Assembly (NCBI GenBank): GCA_030591745.1 | Contig: JAUVAM010000006.1 | Coordinates: forward strand, 1 to 18,790 | From: Deltaproteobacteria bacterium | GTDB taxonomy: Bacteria; Myxococcota; B64-G9 | Direction of reading: 5' to 3' | DNA: 18,790 bases | Shown: one piece after another, positions 6,652-14,803 of the stretch | Layout of the letters: every line of letters begins with the position of its first letter | How positions within the stretch are numbered: the stretch's first letter is position 1 | Notes under the pieces: generated by a model | The model's input: only the letters and a program-made list of their open reading frames with translations | Databases searched by the model: none | Told to the model about the DNA's origin: nothing | Translations under genes and position numbers: made by a program

Positions 6652-8019
6652 ATGCGCATCCGCGACCTCTTGCTCACCCTGACTGGCATCGCGCTGTTTC
6701 TCTTTGCGCCGGACGTCTTGGCAAGCGAAGGCGGTGAACCCATCGGCAAAACATTGGCCCTCTGGTGGGTGGCTCCCTTCGTGGTCATGCTGCTGTGTAT
6801 CGCCGTCTTGCCTTTGGCTGCTGAAAAATGGTGGCACCCCAATCGAAACAAGCTCATCGTCTCGGCCATCCTGGGCCTGCCCATCATCGGTATGTTCCTG
6901 TACCTTGACTACCATTCGGTGTTGCACACAGGTGAAGAGTTCATCTCATTCATCATCCTCCTGGCTGCCCTCTTTGTGATTTCCGGCGGCATCGTAATCC
7001 AAACGGATCTTCGAGCGACGCCCCTGGTCAACACGGGTTTTCTGGCCATAGGCGCTCTCTTGGCCAGTTTCATGGGCACCACCGGCGCGGCCATGCTGCT
7101 CATCCGGCCCTTGATGGAGACCAACAGCCAGCGAACCAAAACATTGCACACGGTGATCTTCTTCATCTTCCTGGTGGCCAACATCGGCGGCTGCCTCACG
7201 CCCCTGGGCGACCCGCCCTTGTTTATGGGCTATTTGGCCGGCGTACCCTTCGAGTGGACTTTCAACCTCCTCCCCGAATGGGCCTCCGTGGTGGGCATAC
7301 TCCTGGTGGTGTACTTCATCTTCGACACCATCATGTATACCCGCGAGCCCATCGCGGCACTCGAGGCCGACAAGTTGGAGGTCAAACCCACCCGAATCGT
7401 AGGCGCCTGGACCAACGTACCCTTGCTGGTCGGCGTCGTTCTTTCCGTGGCCTTTCTGAACGAAAACTACCTGCCCTTCAAAGCCTTTCCCTTGCGCGAA
7501 GGGGTGTTGGTGGCCTTGGCCGCGGCCAGCTGGGTGCTCACGCGACGAGAATACCGCGAGCTAAATAAAGTCACCTTCTATCCCATCATCGAGGTCGCGG
7601 CCCTCTTCGTCGGTATTTTCGCCACCATGATCCCGGCCATCTTGATCCTGAAAGCGCGCGGCGCTGAATTGGGCGTGACCAGCCCGGAAAGCTTCTTCTG
7701 GGCCACCGGCGGCTTGAGCGCCTTCTTGGACAACACGCCCACCTACGTGGTGTTTTTCGCCTTGGCCCAGGGCCTGGGGCTAGAACCCGGGGCCGTGCAG
7801 GTGGCCCAAACCGGGGTCAGCGAAACCTTGCTGATCGCCATCAGTTTGGGTGCCGTGTTCATGGGGGCGATGACTTACATCGGCAACGCCCCCAACTTCA
7901 TGGTCAAAGCCATCGCGGAAGAAAGGGGGATGAAGATGCCCAGCTTCTTCGGCTTCATGATTTGGAGCGTGGCCATCCTGGTCCCCATATTCATAGCCGT
8001 CACTTTTATCTTCCTGTAA
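6652..8019 (+). CDS. Na+/H+ antiporter-like or citrate-type ion transporter (CitMHS_2/NhaD-like)
   Basis: A 455-residue polytopic inner-membrane protein with roughly 11-12 hydrophobic segments. It belongs to the ion transporter superfamily. Diagnostic motifs are GGCLTPLGDPPLF (residues about 179-191), a C-terminal-half SAFLDNTPTYVVF, and MTYIGNAPNFMV. These resemble the paired hairpin motifs of NhaD/ArsB/CitMHS-type carriers, which line the substrate site. Members are annotated as sodium:proton antiporters or citrate carriers; the substrate cannot be told from sequence alone. The first ~24 residues look like a cleavable signal or an extra first helix (LLTLTGIALFLFAPDVLA). The ATG follows GGAGG by 5 bases. 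The gene is 30 bases behind kbl and 31 bases ahead of the kinase, so all three look co-transcribed. Confidence 0.85.
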   Translation: MRIRDLLLTLTGIALFLFAPDVLASEGGEPIGKTLALWWVAPFVVMLLCIAVLPLAAEKWWHPNRNKLIVSAILGLPIIGMFLYLDYHSVLHTGEEFISFIILLAALFVISGGIVIQTDLRATPLVNTGFLAIGALLASFMGTTGAAMLLIRPLMETNSQRTKTLHTVIFFIFLVANIGGCLTPLGDPPLFMGYLAGVPFEWTFNLLPEWASVVGILLVVYFIFDTIMYTREPIAALEADKLEVKPTRIVGAWTNVPLLVGVVLSVAFLNENYLPFKAFPLREGVLVALAAASWVLTRREYRELNKVTFYPIIEVAALFVGIFATMIPAILILKARGAELGVTSPESFFWATGGLSAFLDNTPTYVVFFALAQGLGLEPGAVQVAQTGVSETLLIAISLGAVFMGAMTYIGNAPNFMVKAIAEERGMKMPSFFGFMIWSVAILVPIFIAVTFIFL

Positions 8020-8050
8020 ACAGAACCGATCCATAGCGGGGGCACCACAG

Positions 8051-10732
8051 GTGAGCGACCAGCCGGAAAACAAGAAGCCATTCCTTCCCCCTGCTTTTGA
8101 GCAGACCATCCAGCGCAGCCATTCAATGGACCTGGGCGCTTCCATCATGCCCGAAGACAAGCACTGTTCCGCCCTCAAGCCCACGGACACCATGCAGATT
8201 CCCATCGAAAGCCTGGCTCACAAGGGCAAGCAGGTGCATTTCGACGACACGGGCGAGATGGAAATGGGCGAAGCCTTCGAACACCCAAGCTACGACGTAG
8301 AAAAAGTCCTGGGTCGAGGAGGTATGGGCGTAGTCTGCGCCGCAAGACAAAAATCCTTGGGCCGGGATCTGGCCATCAAGGTCGCGCGCAAGATCTCTTC
8401 CGACTCAGCCGCGACCACCCAGGCCGAGTTGGAACAATTTGCCAATGAGGCCGTCATCACCGCCCGCCTCGACCACCCCAACGTGGTGCCCGTGCATGCC
8501 CTGGCCAAGGACGACCGGGGCCGTCTCTTCTTCACCATGAAGCAAGTCGTCGGCATCAGCTGGGAGGAACTCTTGGATCCCGAGCGGATCCGCAATCGGG
8601 CGGAGCGCAGCAAGGTAGAGGCGCGAGCGAAGGCCATGAGCCTGGAGGATCAGCTCAACATCCTGCTCAGCGTGGCGGACGCTGTCGCCTACGGCCACGA
8701 AAAAGGCTTCATCCACCGTGATCTAAAACCCGAAAACATCATGCTGGGCTCTTTCGGCGAGGTGCTGGTCATGGACTGGGGCTTGGCCATGGCCTTCGGA
8801 GACCAAAACCCCTACAAGCTGAATCCGGACCGCAAAGCCCAATTGGTCGGTACGCCGGCCTATCTCGCACCGGAAATGGCCCTCGGTCACATGACCGAAT
8901 TCGGCCCGACCACGGACATCTATCTATTGGGCGGCATCCTTTATTGCTTGCTCACAGGCCAGCCGCCCCACACGGGCGAAAGCGTCATGGCCGCCGTGCA
9001 ACATGCGGCCCGTGGCGAGGTCGACCCGCCCGAAAAAATCAGCCCGGATCCCCGCATCACGTCCGAGGTGTCGCGCATCGTCTGCAAGGCACTGGCCGCC
9101 AAGCAAGAGGACCGCTACCAACACGTGAAGGACTTTCAAGCCGAGCTCAGACAGTACATGGGCCACGCCGAGAGCCTGGCCATCACCGCCAACGCCAGGG
9201 ATCGCCTGGATCTTCTGAAGGAGACATGGACTGTCTCCGTGGGAGACGAGACCCAACTCCACTCCATTGGCAACAGACAAGCAGCAAAGGCTTACGGCCA
9301 GTTGAGCGAATGCATGGGTGCCTTGCGGCAGGCCCTGTCCCTTTGGCCGGAGAACGAAGAAGCCGTAAAGACCCTGCTCTCGGCCACCAGCTTCCAAATC
9401 CAATTGGCCTTGGATCAGGGAGATTTGACGCTGGCTCGCTCCTACCTGGAAATGTTCGAGAACCAAAAAAAACTAAGCGAAGATGCAAAAGAGGGAGCCC
9501 GCTGGCAAAGACGACGAAAGCGATTCCGCAAGGATCTCGAGAAGCAGCAAGGCGCCCAGGACGAGATCATCCGGCGAGAAGAGCGCCACCGGCGAATGTT
9601 CAGGGCCGTGGTGCTGCTCTTGCTGGCCGTGGGCCTGGCCGTGTCCATGCTGGTCCTCCAGCAACGGGAGATGGCCCTGGAAAACCTGCAGCTGGCCGCA
9701 GCCCAGCGCGGAATGGCCAGACAGAGCCAGCAAGACACCGAGAAAATGCAGCAACGCATGCTATCCCAGGCGGTCGAGGCTCGGGCCGAGTTGCTGGACT
9801 TGCACCTACAGTCCATCGAACAAGCGCTCATGCAATACCGAAATCAAGCCGAACACATGCTTGGGCTCAAAGCCCATCGCCTTCCCCCGGCAGACCGCAC
9901 GGCGGCTGGCCGAGATGGTTTCTATCTGGACGAAGACTACCAGCAGGCCACAAGGCGCCCGGCGAACATGCGCTCAGATTCCCGATACGACTACGCCGTA
10001 TCGCTTGAGCATGCGGTGGTCAAACTCGCGCCCTGGGCCAAACAGCAGCCTGCCCGGCACCGCGTACTGAAAGATGCGGCCCGCGTGGCCCGGCTGGGTT
10101 ACCTTGCAGCCCACATGCTGCGCACGAACGCAGACGTGCTCTACATCGTCTTCGGCACCGAAAGTGGCGCCCTGATTTCATTTCCCGGCGCGGGGCGCTT
10201 CAAAGACAAACCCGAATACGATCCCACCAAGCGCCCCTGGTACCTCCAGGCCGCCTCCCAGGGGAAAAACATAACCATCTGGACCGATCCCCACATCGAC
10301 TCGGGAGGCAGGGGCCTGTTGCTGACATGCGCGACGACAATTCAAGTCGACCAAACCCTGCACGGCGTGGTGGGTATCGAAATGAGCATGCAGAAACTCC
10401 AACGGACGGTCTCCGAGTTCACCAGCTCGGCGGGCGGGAGCGCCCGCGGCCTCTTGTTGCGAGACGACGGCCGAATCATCTTAGACACGCATCAGTCTTT
10501 CGATCCCGCCAAGTGGAAAAACGGATTCAAGCCGCAACGCATCGATGATCTTAACCCTGCTTTGTCGTCTTTTGTTGCAGGTGCCAGAAAAGGCGAGATC
10601 TCCGCAAAACGAGCCATCGAAATTCAAAGCGCCGAGGGTCCCAGGCTGGTCGCCTTCGCCAAATTGCCTCACCTGAATTGGATGCTGGTGGTGGTGATCG
10701 ATCGCAAGGCGGTCATCCACACCAAATCCTGA
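8051..10732 (+). CDS. receptor-type Ser/Thr protein kinase with C-terminal Cache-like sensor
   Basis: An 893-residue protein starting at GTG (8051) behind a weak G-rich SD. The kinase domain spans about residues 81-370: glycine loop GRGGMG (88-93), Lys110 (LAIK), helix-C Glu133, HRDLKPEN (222-229), DWG in place of DFG (242-244) and APE (273-275). All catalytic residues are present, so it should be active. An Arg/Glu-rich insert lies at about 175-200. Residues 410-475 are helical and TPR-like, followed by a basic coiled coil (483-515), one transmembrane helix (about 517-537) and a long helix (540-605). A Cache-like sensor at about 640-885 carries KRPWY (727-731), a GVVGIEMSM strand and a final WMLVVVID strand. 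The kinase is thus cytoplasmic and the sensor extracytoplasmic, with no second TM. Its 3' end overlaps the converging GHL10 gene by 64 bases. Confidence 0.92.
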   Translation: MSDQPENKKPFLPPAFEQTIQRSHSMDLGASIMPEDKHCSALKPTDTMQIPIESLAHKGKQVHFDDTGEMEMGEAFEHPSYDVEKVLGRGGMGVVCAARQKSLGRDLAIKVARKISSDSAATTQAELEQFANEAVITARLDHPNVVPVHALAKDDRGRLFFTMKQVVGISWEELLDPERIRNRAERSKVEARAKAMSLEDQLNILLSVADAVAYGHEKGFIHRDLKPENIMLGSFGEVLVMDWGLAMAFGDQNPYKLNPDRKAQLVGTPAYLAPEMALGHMTEFGPTTDIYLLGGILYCLLTGQPPHTGESVMAAVQHAARGEVDPPEKISPDPRITSEVSRIVCKALAAKQEDRYQHVKDFQAELRQYMGHAESLAITANARDRLDLLKETWTVSVGDETQLHSIGNRQAAKAYGQLSECMGALRQALSLWPENEEAVKTLLSATSFQIQLALDQGDLTLARSYLEMFENQKKLSEDAKEGARWQRRRKRFRKDLEKQQGAQDEIIRREERHRRMFRAVVLLLLAVGLAVSMLVLQQREMALENLQLAAAQRGMARQSQQDTEKMQQRMLSQAVEARAELLDLHLQSIEQALMQYRNQAEHMLGLKAHRLPPADRTAAGRDGFYLDEDYQQATRRPANMRSDSRYDYAVSLEHAVVKLAPWAKQQPARHRVLKDAARVARLGYLAAHMLRTNADVLYIVFGTESGALISFPGAGRFKDKPEYDPTKRPWYLQAASQGKNITIWTDPHIDSGGRGLLLTCATTIQVDQTLHGVVGIEMSMQKLQRTVSEFTSSAGGSARGLLLRDDGRIILDTHQSFDPAKWKNGFKPQRIDDLNPALSSFVAGARKGEISAKRAIEIQSAEGPRLVAFAKLPHLNWMLVVVIDRKAVIHTKS

Positions 10733-12075
10733 GGCCGCCAGGAAAACTCTACCTCTCGCAATCGACGCCCCAGACGACGCAATCCTTGCCGCAATTTTGC
10801 CACCGACTCTTCAGGCCTGGGTCGCGCCGGTCCCTCGAAAATTTCCTGCTTGAGCCGCTCAAGCCAGCCCCTTTTTTTTAATGTAGCCCAGGCGAAGAGA
10901 ACCACGCCGTCCAGTCCTTGCTCGCGAGTGATCTCCACCTCCCGACGCAAAACATCGAATCCGCCGGCCTCGACATTGATGCCGGCCAGGATACCGACCT
11001 TGGCACCGAGGGGAGCGAAGTGCTTTGCCAGAGTCGTGAAATCCGTACGCTGGCCAGGCTTGGCGGTCGGCGGCCAGTAGATCATGGGGATGAGGGCATC
11101 CACCGCACCCTGCTCCGCCCATGCGTGAGAATCCTGATGGAAGTCGTGAAAACCTTGCGTCACGCCATTCCAGCCCCAGAGATCCCGATAGATGCCGGTG
11201 ACCGCGGCGCTGACCACGGCCCGGGGACGGACCTCATGAACCTTCTTGCGCAGCCGAGCCACCAAGCCGGTCAGCTCTCTTCGCTGCCAGGCGGGCAAAT
11301 CAAGCCCGGGCTCGACCTTGCGCGCCTTGGCGAAAAGTTTTCGGGACAGACGATCATGGGAAGTCTCATGCGCCGGATAACGAGCGTAGTCTAAGTGCAA
11401 ACCGTCGATGGCGTAAAAAGAAGAGATATCCGCGGCCACGGCTTCGAGATGCCTTTGCACACCGGGCAGGGCCGGGTTGATGAAGACATAGTGAGCGTTG
11501 GAGTAGCTCGTGGGCTGACCGCGCTTGTCCGCTACCCTCCACTCGGGATGTTTGCGCAACATGTGAGTCGGACGGGATGGCCCCGGCGGTCGCTTGCCCT
11601 TCCAGCCGGTGCAAAGGTTAATCCAAGCGTGCAGTTCCATGTCCGCCGCGTGGGCCGCCTCAATACCCACGGCCAAGGGATCCCAGCCCGGATCCCGCCC
11701 CAGCTTGCCGGTCAAGGGCGCAGCCCATGGCTCAACGCTCGATCGGTAATACGCGTCCGCCACCCCACGAACCTGTAAGTAAACCTGATTGAAGCCGGCC
11801 TGCTTGGCCTCGGCCATGATGCGGCGCAGATCTTCCGCGGAGGAGAAATCCCAACGCGTCACCCAAACCCCGCGCGCTTCAACCCGAACCCGTTCTCGAG
11901 ACGCTTGTGTTTTCGGCTCGGGCGTCTCTTTGATCCGCAACTCCGCCTCGACCGCCACCAATCCGGCGTCCGGGCCAGGCGCGATTTCTTTGGGCTTGTC
12001 TTTCGGGGCAACCGCCGGCTCGTCTTGCGGCTTTTGGGTGGCCGAGCAAGCCAAGATGACCAAACAGGCCATCAC
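10669..12075 (-). CDS. GH10-like (GHL10/YngK-type) glycosyl hydrolase lipoprotein
   Basis: A 468-residue protein with a TIM-barrel of the GHL10 (DUF187) type. It opens with ARGVWVTRWDF and continues with AGFNQVYLQVRG, ELHAWINLCTG, FINPALPGVQRHL, IDGLHLDYARYP, VSAAVTG, and DALIPMIYWPP. Relatives are putative carbohydrate-active enzymes of the envelope; the substrate is uncertain. It is probably a lipoprotein: the lipobox VILAC is at about residue 10, followed by a Pro/Lys/Ala-rich linker. Starting at GTG 12075 (GAGG 10 bases upstream) gives a short signal without charges. An in-frame CTG at 12114, overlapping the MoxR stop, would add LTRLLKGRRGLVAV and a better signal peptide, so the start is uncertain. 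The last 20 or so residues are encoded antisense to the kinase 3' end. It is the distal gene of the MoxR operon. Confidence 0.85.
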   Translation of the reverse strand: MMACLVILACSATQKPQDEPAVAPKDKPKEIAPGPDAGLVAVEAELRIKETPEPKTQASRERVRVEARGVWVTRWDFSSAEDLRRIMAEAKQAGFNQVYLQVRGVADAYYRSSVEPWAAPLTGKLGRDPGWDPLAVGIEAAHAADMELHAWINLCTGWKGKRPPGPSRPTHMLRKHPEWRVADKRGQPTSYSNAHYVFINPALPGVQRHLEAVAADISSFYAIDGLHLDYARYPAHETSHDRLSRKLFAKARKVEPGLDLPAWQRRELTGLVARLRKKVHEVRPRAVVSAAVTGIYRDLWGWNGVTQGFHDFHQDSHAWAEQGAVDALIPMIYWPPTAKPGQRTDFTTLAKHFAPLGAKVGILAGINVEAGGFDVLRREVEITREQGLDGVVLFAWATLKKRGWLERLKQEIFEGPARPRPEESVAKLRQGLRRLGRRLREVEFSWRPQDLVWMTALRSITTTSIQFR

Positions 12076-12110
12076 AGCGACCAGACCTCGTCTCCCTTTG
12101 AGCAGGCGGG

Positions 12111-13136
12111 TCAGGGCTTCACCGTCCCGAGCAAATGCTCGATCACGTCCAAGGAGTTGATGGAGGAGACCTCCGCGTGAAAATTGGTCAAGATGCGATG
12201 CCTGAGCACCGGCAGCACCAGGGCCCGAACATCTTCGGCGCTGACTGCAAAACGGCCATCCAACACAGCGCGAGCCTTGCCGCCAAGGATCAAGTACTGA
12301 CTCGCCCGGGGCCCCGCGCCCCAGGAGACGTACTGCTTCACGAAATCCGAGGCCCCCTCTTCGGCGGGGCGGGACGCGCGGGCCAACTGTACCGCATAGC
12401 GCACCACCGATTCAGAGGCCGGCACCTGCCTGACCAGGTGCTGAAAACTCAGGATGGCCTCCGGGCCCAGCGTGCGCTCCACCTGCACCTCATCCACGGC
12501 GGTGGTGGTCTGCACGATGCGTACTTCTTCATCCGCCGTGGGATAATCCACGCCGATGAGAAACATGAACCGATCCAGCTCCGCCTCCGGCAGGGGATAA
12601 GTCCCCTCCTGCTCGATGGGGTTCTGGGTGGCAAAAACCAGGTAAGGCGCAGGCAGATCCAATGTTCGACCGCCCGCGGTTACCTGTTTTTCCTGCATCG
12701 ATTGCAGAAGGGCTGCCTGGGTTTTTGGCGGGCTGCGGTTGATTTCATCGGCCAGAAGCACGTTGCAAAAAATCGGTCCCGCGATGAAATGAAAATCTCG
12801 CTTGCCGGTCGAGCGATCCTCGACCAGCACGTCGGTGCCCGTGATATCGGCGGGCATCAGGTCCGGGGTGAATTGAATGCGTGCGAAGTTCAACTCCAGG
12901 GATTCGGCGAGGGTTCGGATAAGCAGGGTTTTCGCCAATCCCGGCACCCCCACGAACAAACTATGCCCACCCGCGAAGAGGCTTGTGAGCAAGAGATCGA
13001 CCACCTCATGCTGTCCCACGATACGGCGCCCGATTTGCTCCAAGACCCGCTCGCGAGCCTGGACCAAATCCGACACCAGGTGCCGGTGATCTACGTGGAG
13101 CTCGTCCTTCATCGATTTTGAAATCACTTGGACCAT
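12111..13136 (-). CDS. MoxR family AAA+ ATPase
   Basis: A 341-residue cytoplasmic ATPase of the MoxR/RavA branch. Walker A is GVPGLAKT (63-70), Walker B is VLLADEI (126-132, D130 E131), and sensor 1 is ATQNP (169-173). The MoxR-specific ARIQFTPDLMPADITG (85-100) and YPLPEAELDRF (180-190) are also intact, as is a C-terminal lid with ISRA-like helices (GKARAVLDGR, VLPVLRHRI). MoxR proteins act as chaperone-like remodelling ATPases, typically with DUF58 and VWA-domain partners. Neither partner is in this window; instead the gene sits between a zinc protease and a GHL10 lipoprotein. The ATG at 13136 overlaps the protease gene's stop by 13 bases, and GGAA about 5 bases upstream supports it over the internal ATG at 13112, which has no SD. 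Confidence 0.96.
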   Translation of the reverse strand: MVQVISKSMKDELHVDHRHLVSDLVQARERVLEQIGRRIVGQHEVVDLLLTSLFAGGHSLFVGVPGLAKTLLIRTLAESLELNFARIQFTPDLMPADITGTDVLVEDRSTGKRDFHFIAGPIFCNVLLADEINRSPPKTQAALLQSMQEKQVTAGGRTLDLPAPYLVFATQNPIEQEGTYPLPEAELDRFMFLIGVDYPTADEEVRIVQTTTAVDEVQVERTLGPEAILSFQHLVRQVPASESVVRYAVQLARASRPAEEGASDFVKQYVSWGAGPRASQYLILGGKARAVLDGRFAVSAEDVRALVLPVLRHRILTNFHAEVSSINSLDVIEHLLGTVKP

Positions 13137-14803
13137 GTCGTTCCGTTCATATCAGAGGAAACAGACCCAGGTCCAGAATCCATCCCCTTGACGCCCTGGG
13201 TCACGCTCTGGGCATGATTGCGGATCAGGAGCAAAGCACGTGCATGCCGCTCCACCAAGCCCTGCCAATCCCGCCCTTCGTCGCCGTCTTTCAAGCGACG
13301 CTCCATCAGGCGCATCATGGCCACATGCACCCGCGGGTCCAAGGGGTTGATGCGCAGGGCCTGCCGCAGGTGCAAATAGGCCTCGGCGGGATTTTCCGAA
13401 ATCTGCAATTGCCCCAAATGCAAGTGGGCCTCCAGGCCATCGGGCTGAACCAGAAGGCTGGCCGAAAATGCCTGGCGGGCCGCCTCCTCATGGCCCAAAG
13501 AGAGCAAGGCCAAACCCAGCTTGTCCTGGATGATGAAAGACGCCACATGCTTGGACCCGGCCTTCTGTTGCGCCTTTTGATACTCCACCACCGAAGCCCG
13601 ATCACGACCTCGAGCCCGAAGCAGCTGACCCAGGTGAAAATGATCACGCAAATCCACCCGCCGCATCGCGCTCAAGCGGCGCTCTCCCTCGGACTTTCCA
13701 CCCATCGCCTGGCGGTTGCGCAAGTTGTCCAACTCGCCCACAAGCTCCACCCCGGGGCGTTTTCGCAACCACTCCATCCAGGCCGCAACGAAGGCCGCGC
13801 GATCCATGTCGTAGACCTTCTGAATCACCTCGAAATCTCCACGTCCCTCAGCCAGGCCCTCCAGCAAGGCGCGAATCCCCTCATAGCCCTTGCGGGCCAA
13901 AAGAAACTCGGTCACCGTGTAAACCTCACTGAAGGCCAGCTCGGCGGCCTCGGCGCTGGGCAACAGCGCCATGGAGGGATGCATCTGCTCGAAAGAAACC
14001 AGCCGGTCTTCTGTGACGGCGCGTTTGAGCCGAGTGGCCCGCAGGGGATGCAGACCCGTCCGGTGGTCCGGCTCATCGGAACGCCAGCGCGACTCCTCGT
14101 ATTTTGCCAAGGCCTCATGAATCCAAATGGGTGTCCGGTTGTGGGTCTTTTCGCTGATGATCAAATGAACCAACTCGTGGCTGGCCGTATCCAGATAACC
14201 AAAGCCCCTCAAGGTGGCCCGGGGAGAGATGATCATCAGGCGGTTGTATTTGCAAACGGCGATGGTGCCGCTGGTACCGATCTCTTCCGCGGAAAGGCCC
14301 GTGGCGGAAGCCAAGGCCTCCGCGTCAGGCAGCAACTGCACAAGCACCGGATGCTCCACCACGTGCCCAAGATCCCGCCCCACCACCTCCAAAGTACGCC
14401 TCACCGCGTCTTCCACATCGGGCAGCACCACCTCGTCGACGCCGGGCGCATATTGCACCACGACACGACCGTCCGGACTGCGATACTGGACGAAACCCGT
14501 GGTGATGCGATCCATGGCGCGAATGAGCTCGAGGCGTTGCTTTGCCTGCAGAGCGGGGCCCAAGGCCTCTGCCGCTCGATCGGCCAGCTGCCTGGCCTTG
14601 AGGTGATCTCCTTTGTGAAATTCCACCCAGGCCTCGGCCCACCAGGCCGGCGGCGAATCCGGCTGCTTTTGCAGCAGCCTATCGGCCTCCACGAGCTGCC
14701 AATCCGCCAACAATGCCTCGACCCGAGCCAGGGGATCGACCGCAGCATAAGAGGCCCTACAAAAAAGGGTCCCTAACAGCAACATGACCAGCAAGGGCCT
14801 CAT
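13124..14803 (-). CDS. Peptidase MA-like zinc metalloprotease with TPRs, exported
   Basis: A 559-residue exported protein. The signal peptide is MRPLLVMLLLGTLFCRASYA, with probable cleavage after Ala20. Residues about 25-95 are helical, TPR-like. The protease domain (about 110-350) has HELVH at 209-213 (HExxH, two zinc His plus the catalytic Glu) and a downstream W-I-H-E at 227-230, whose Glu230 is the likely third ligand. That is the gluzincin pattern of Peptidase MA-like proteins. The C-terminal 170 residues are again TPR-like repeats (RDHFHLGQLLRARG, VASFIIQDKLGLALLSLG, LEAHLHLGQLQISENP, AEAYLHLRQALRINP). The protein should act in the periplasm or be anchored through partners. The substrate is unknown. 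It overlaps the DUF4175-like gene by 4 bases (ATGA) and MoxR by 13, a tightly coupled unit. Confidence 0.88.
   Translation of the reverse strand: MRPLLVMLLLGTLFCRASYAAVDPLARVEALLADWQLVEADRLLQKQPDSPPAWWAEAWVEFHKGDHLKARQLADRAAEALGPALQAKQRLELIRAMDRITTGFVQYRSPDGRVVVQYAPGVDEVVLPDVEDAVRRTLEVVGRDLGHVVEHPVLVQLLPDAEALASATGLSAEEIGTSGTIAVCKYNRLMIISPRATLRGFGYLDTASHELVHLIISEKTHNRTPIWIHEALAKYEESRWRSDEPDHRTGLHPLRATRLKRAVTEDRLVSFEQMHPSMALLPSAEAAELAFSEVYTVTEFLLARKGYEGIRALLEGLAEGRGDFEVIQKVYDMDRAAFVAAWMEWLRKRPGVELVGELDNLRNRQAMGGKSEGERRLSAMRRVDLRDHFHLGQLLRARGRDRASVVEYQKAQQKAGSKHVASFIIQDKLGLALLSLGHEEAARQAFSASLLVQPDGLEAHLHLGQLQISENPAEAYLHLRQALRINPLDPRVHVAMMRLMERRLKDGDEGRDWQGLVERHARALLLIRNHAQSVTQGVKGMDSGPGSVSSDMNGTTWSK

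Noticed and set aside
13118..14776. 552-codon open frame on the plus strand opposite the protease gene
   Set aside because: It mirrors the Peptidase MA gene, which has a signal peptide, HExxH and coupling to neighbours; the plus frame has no domain and a composition typical of shadow frames.
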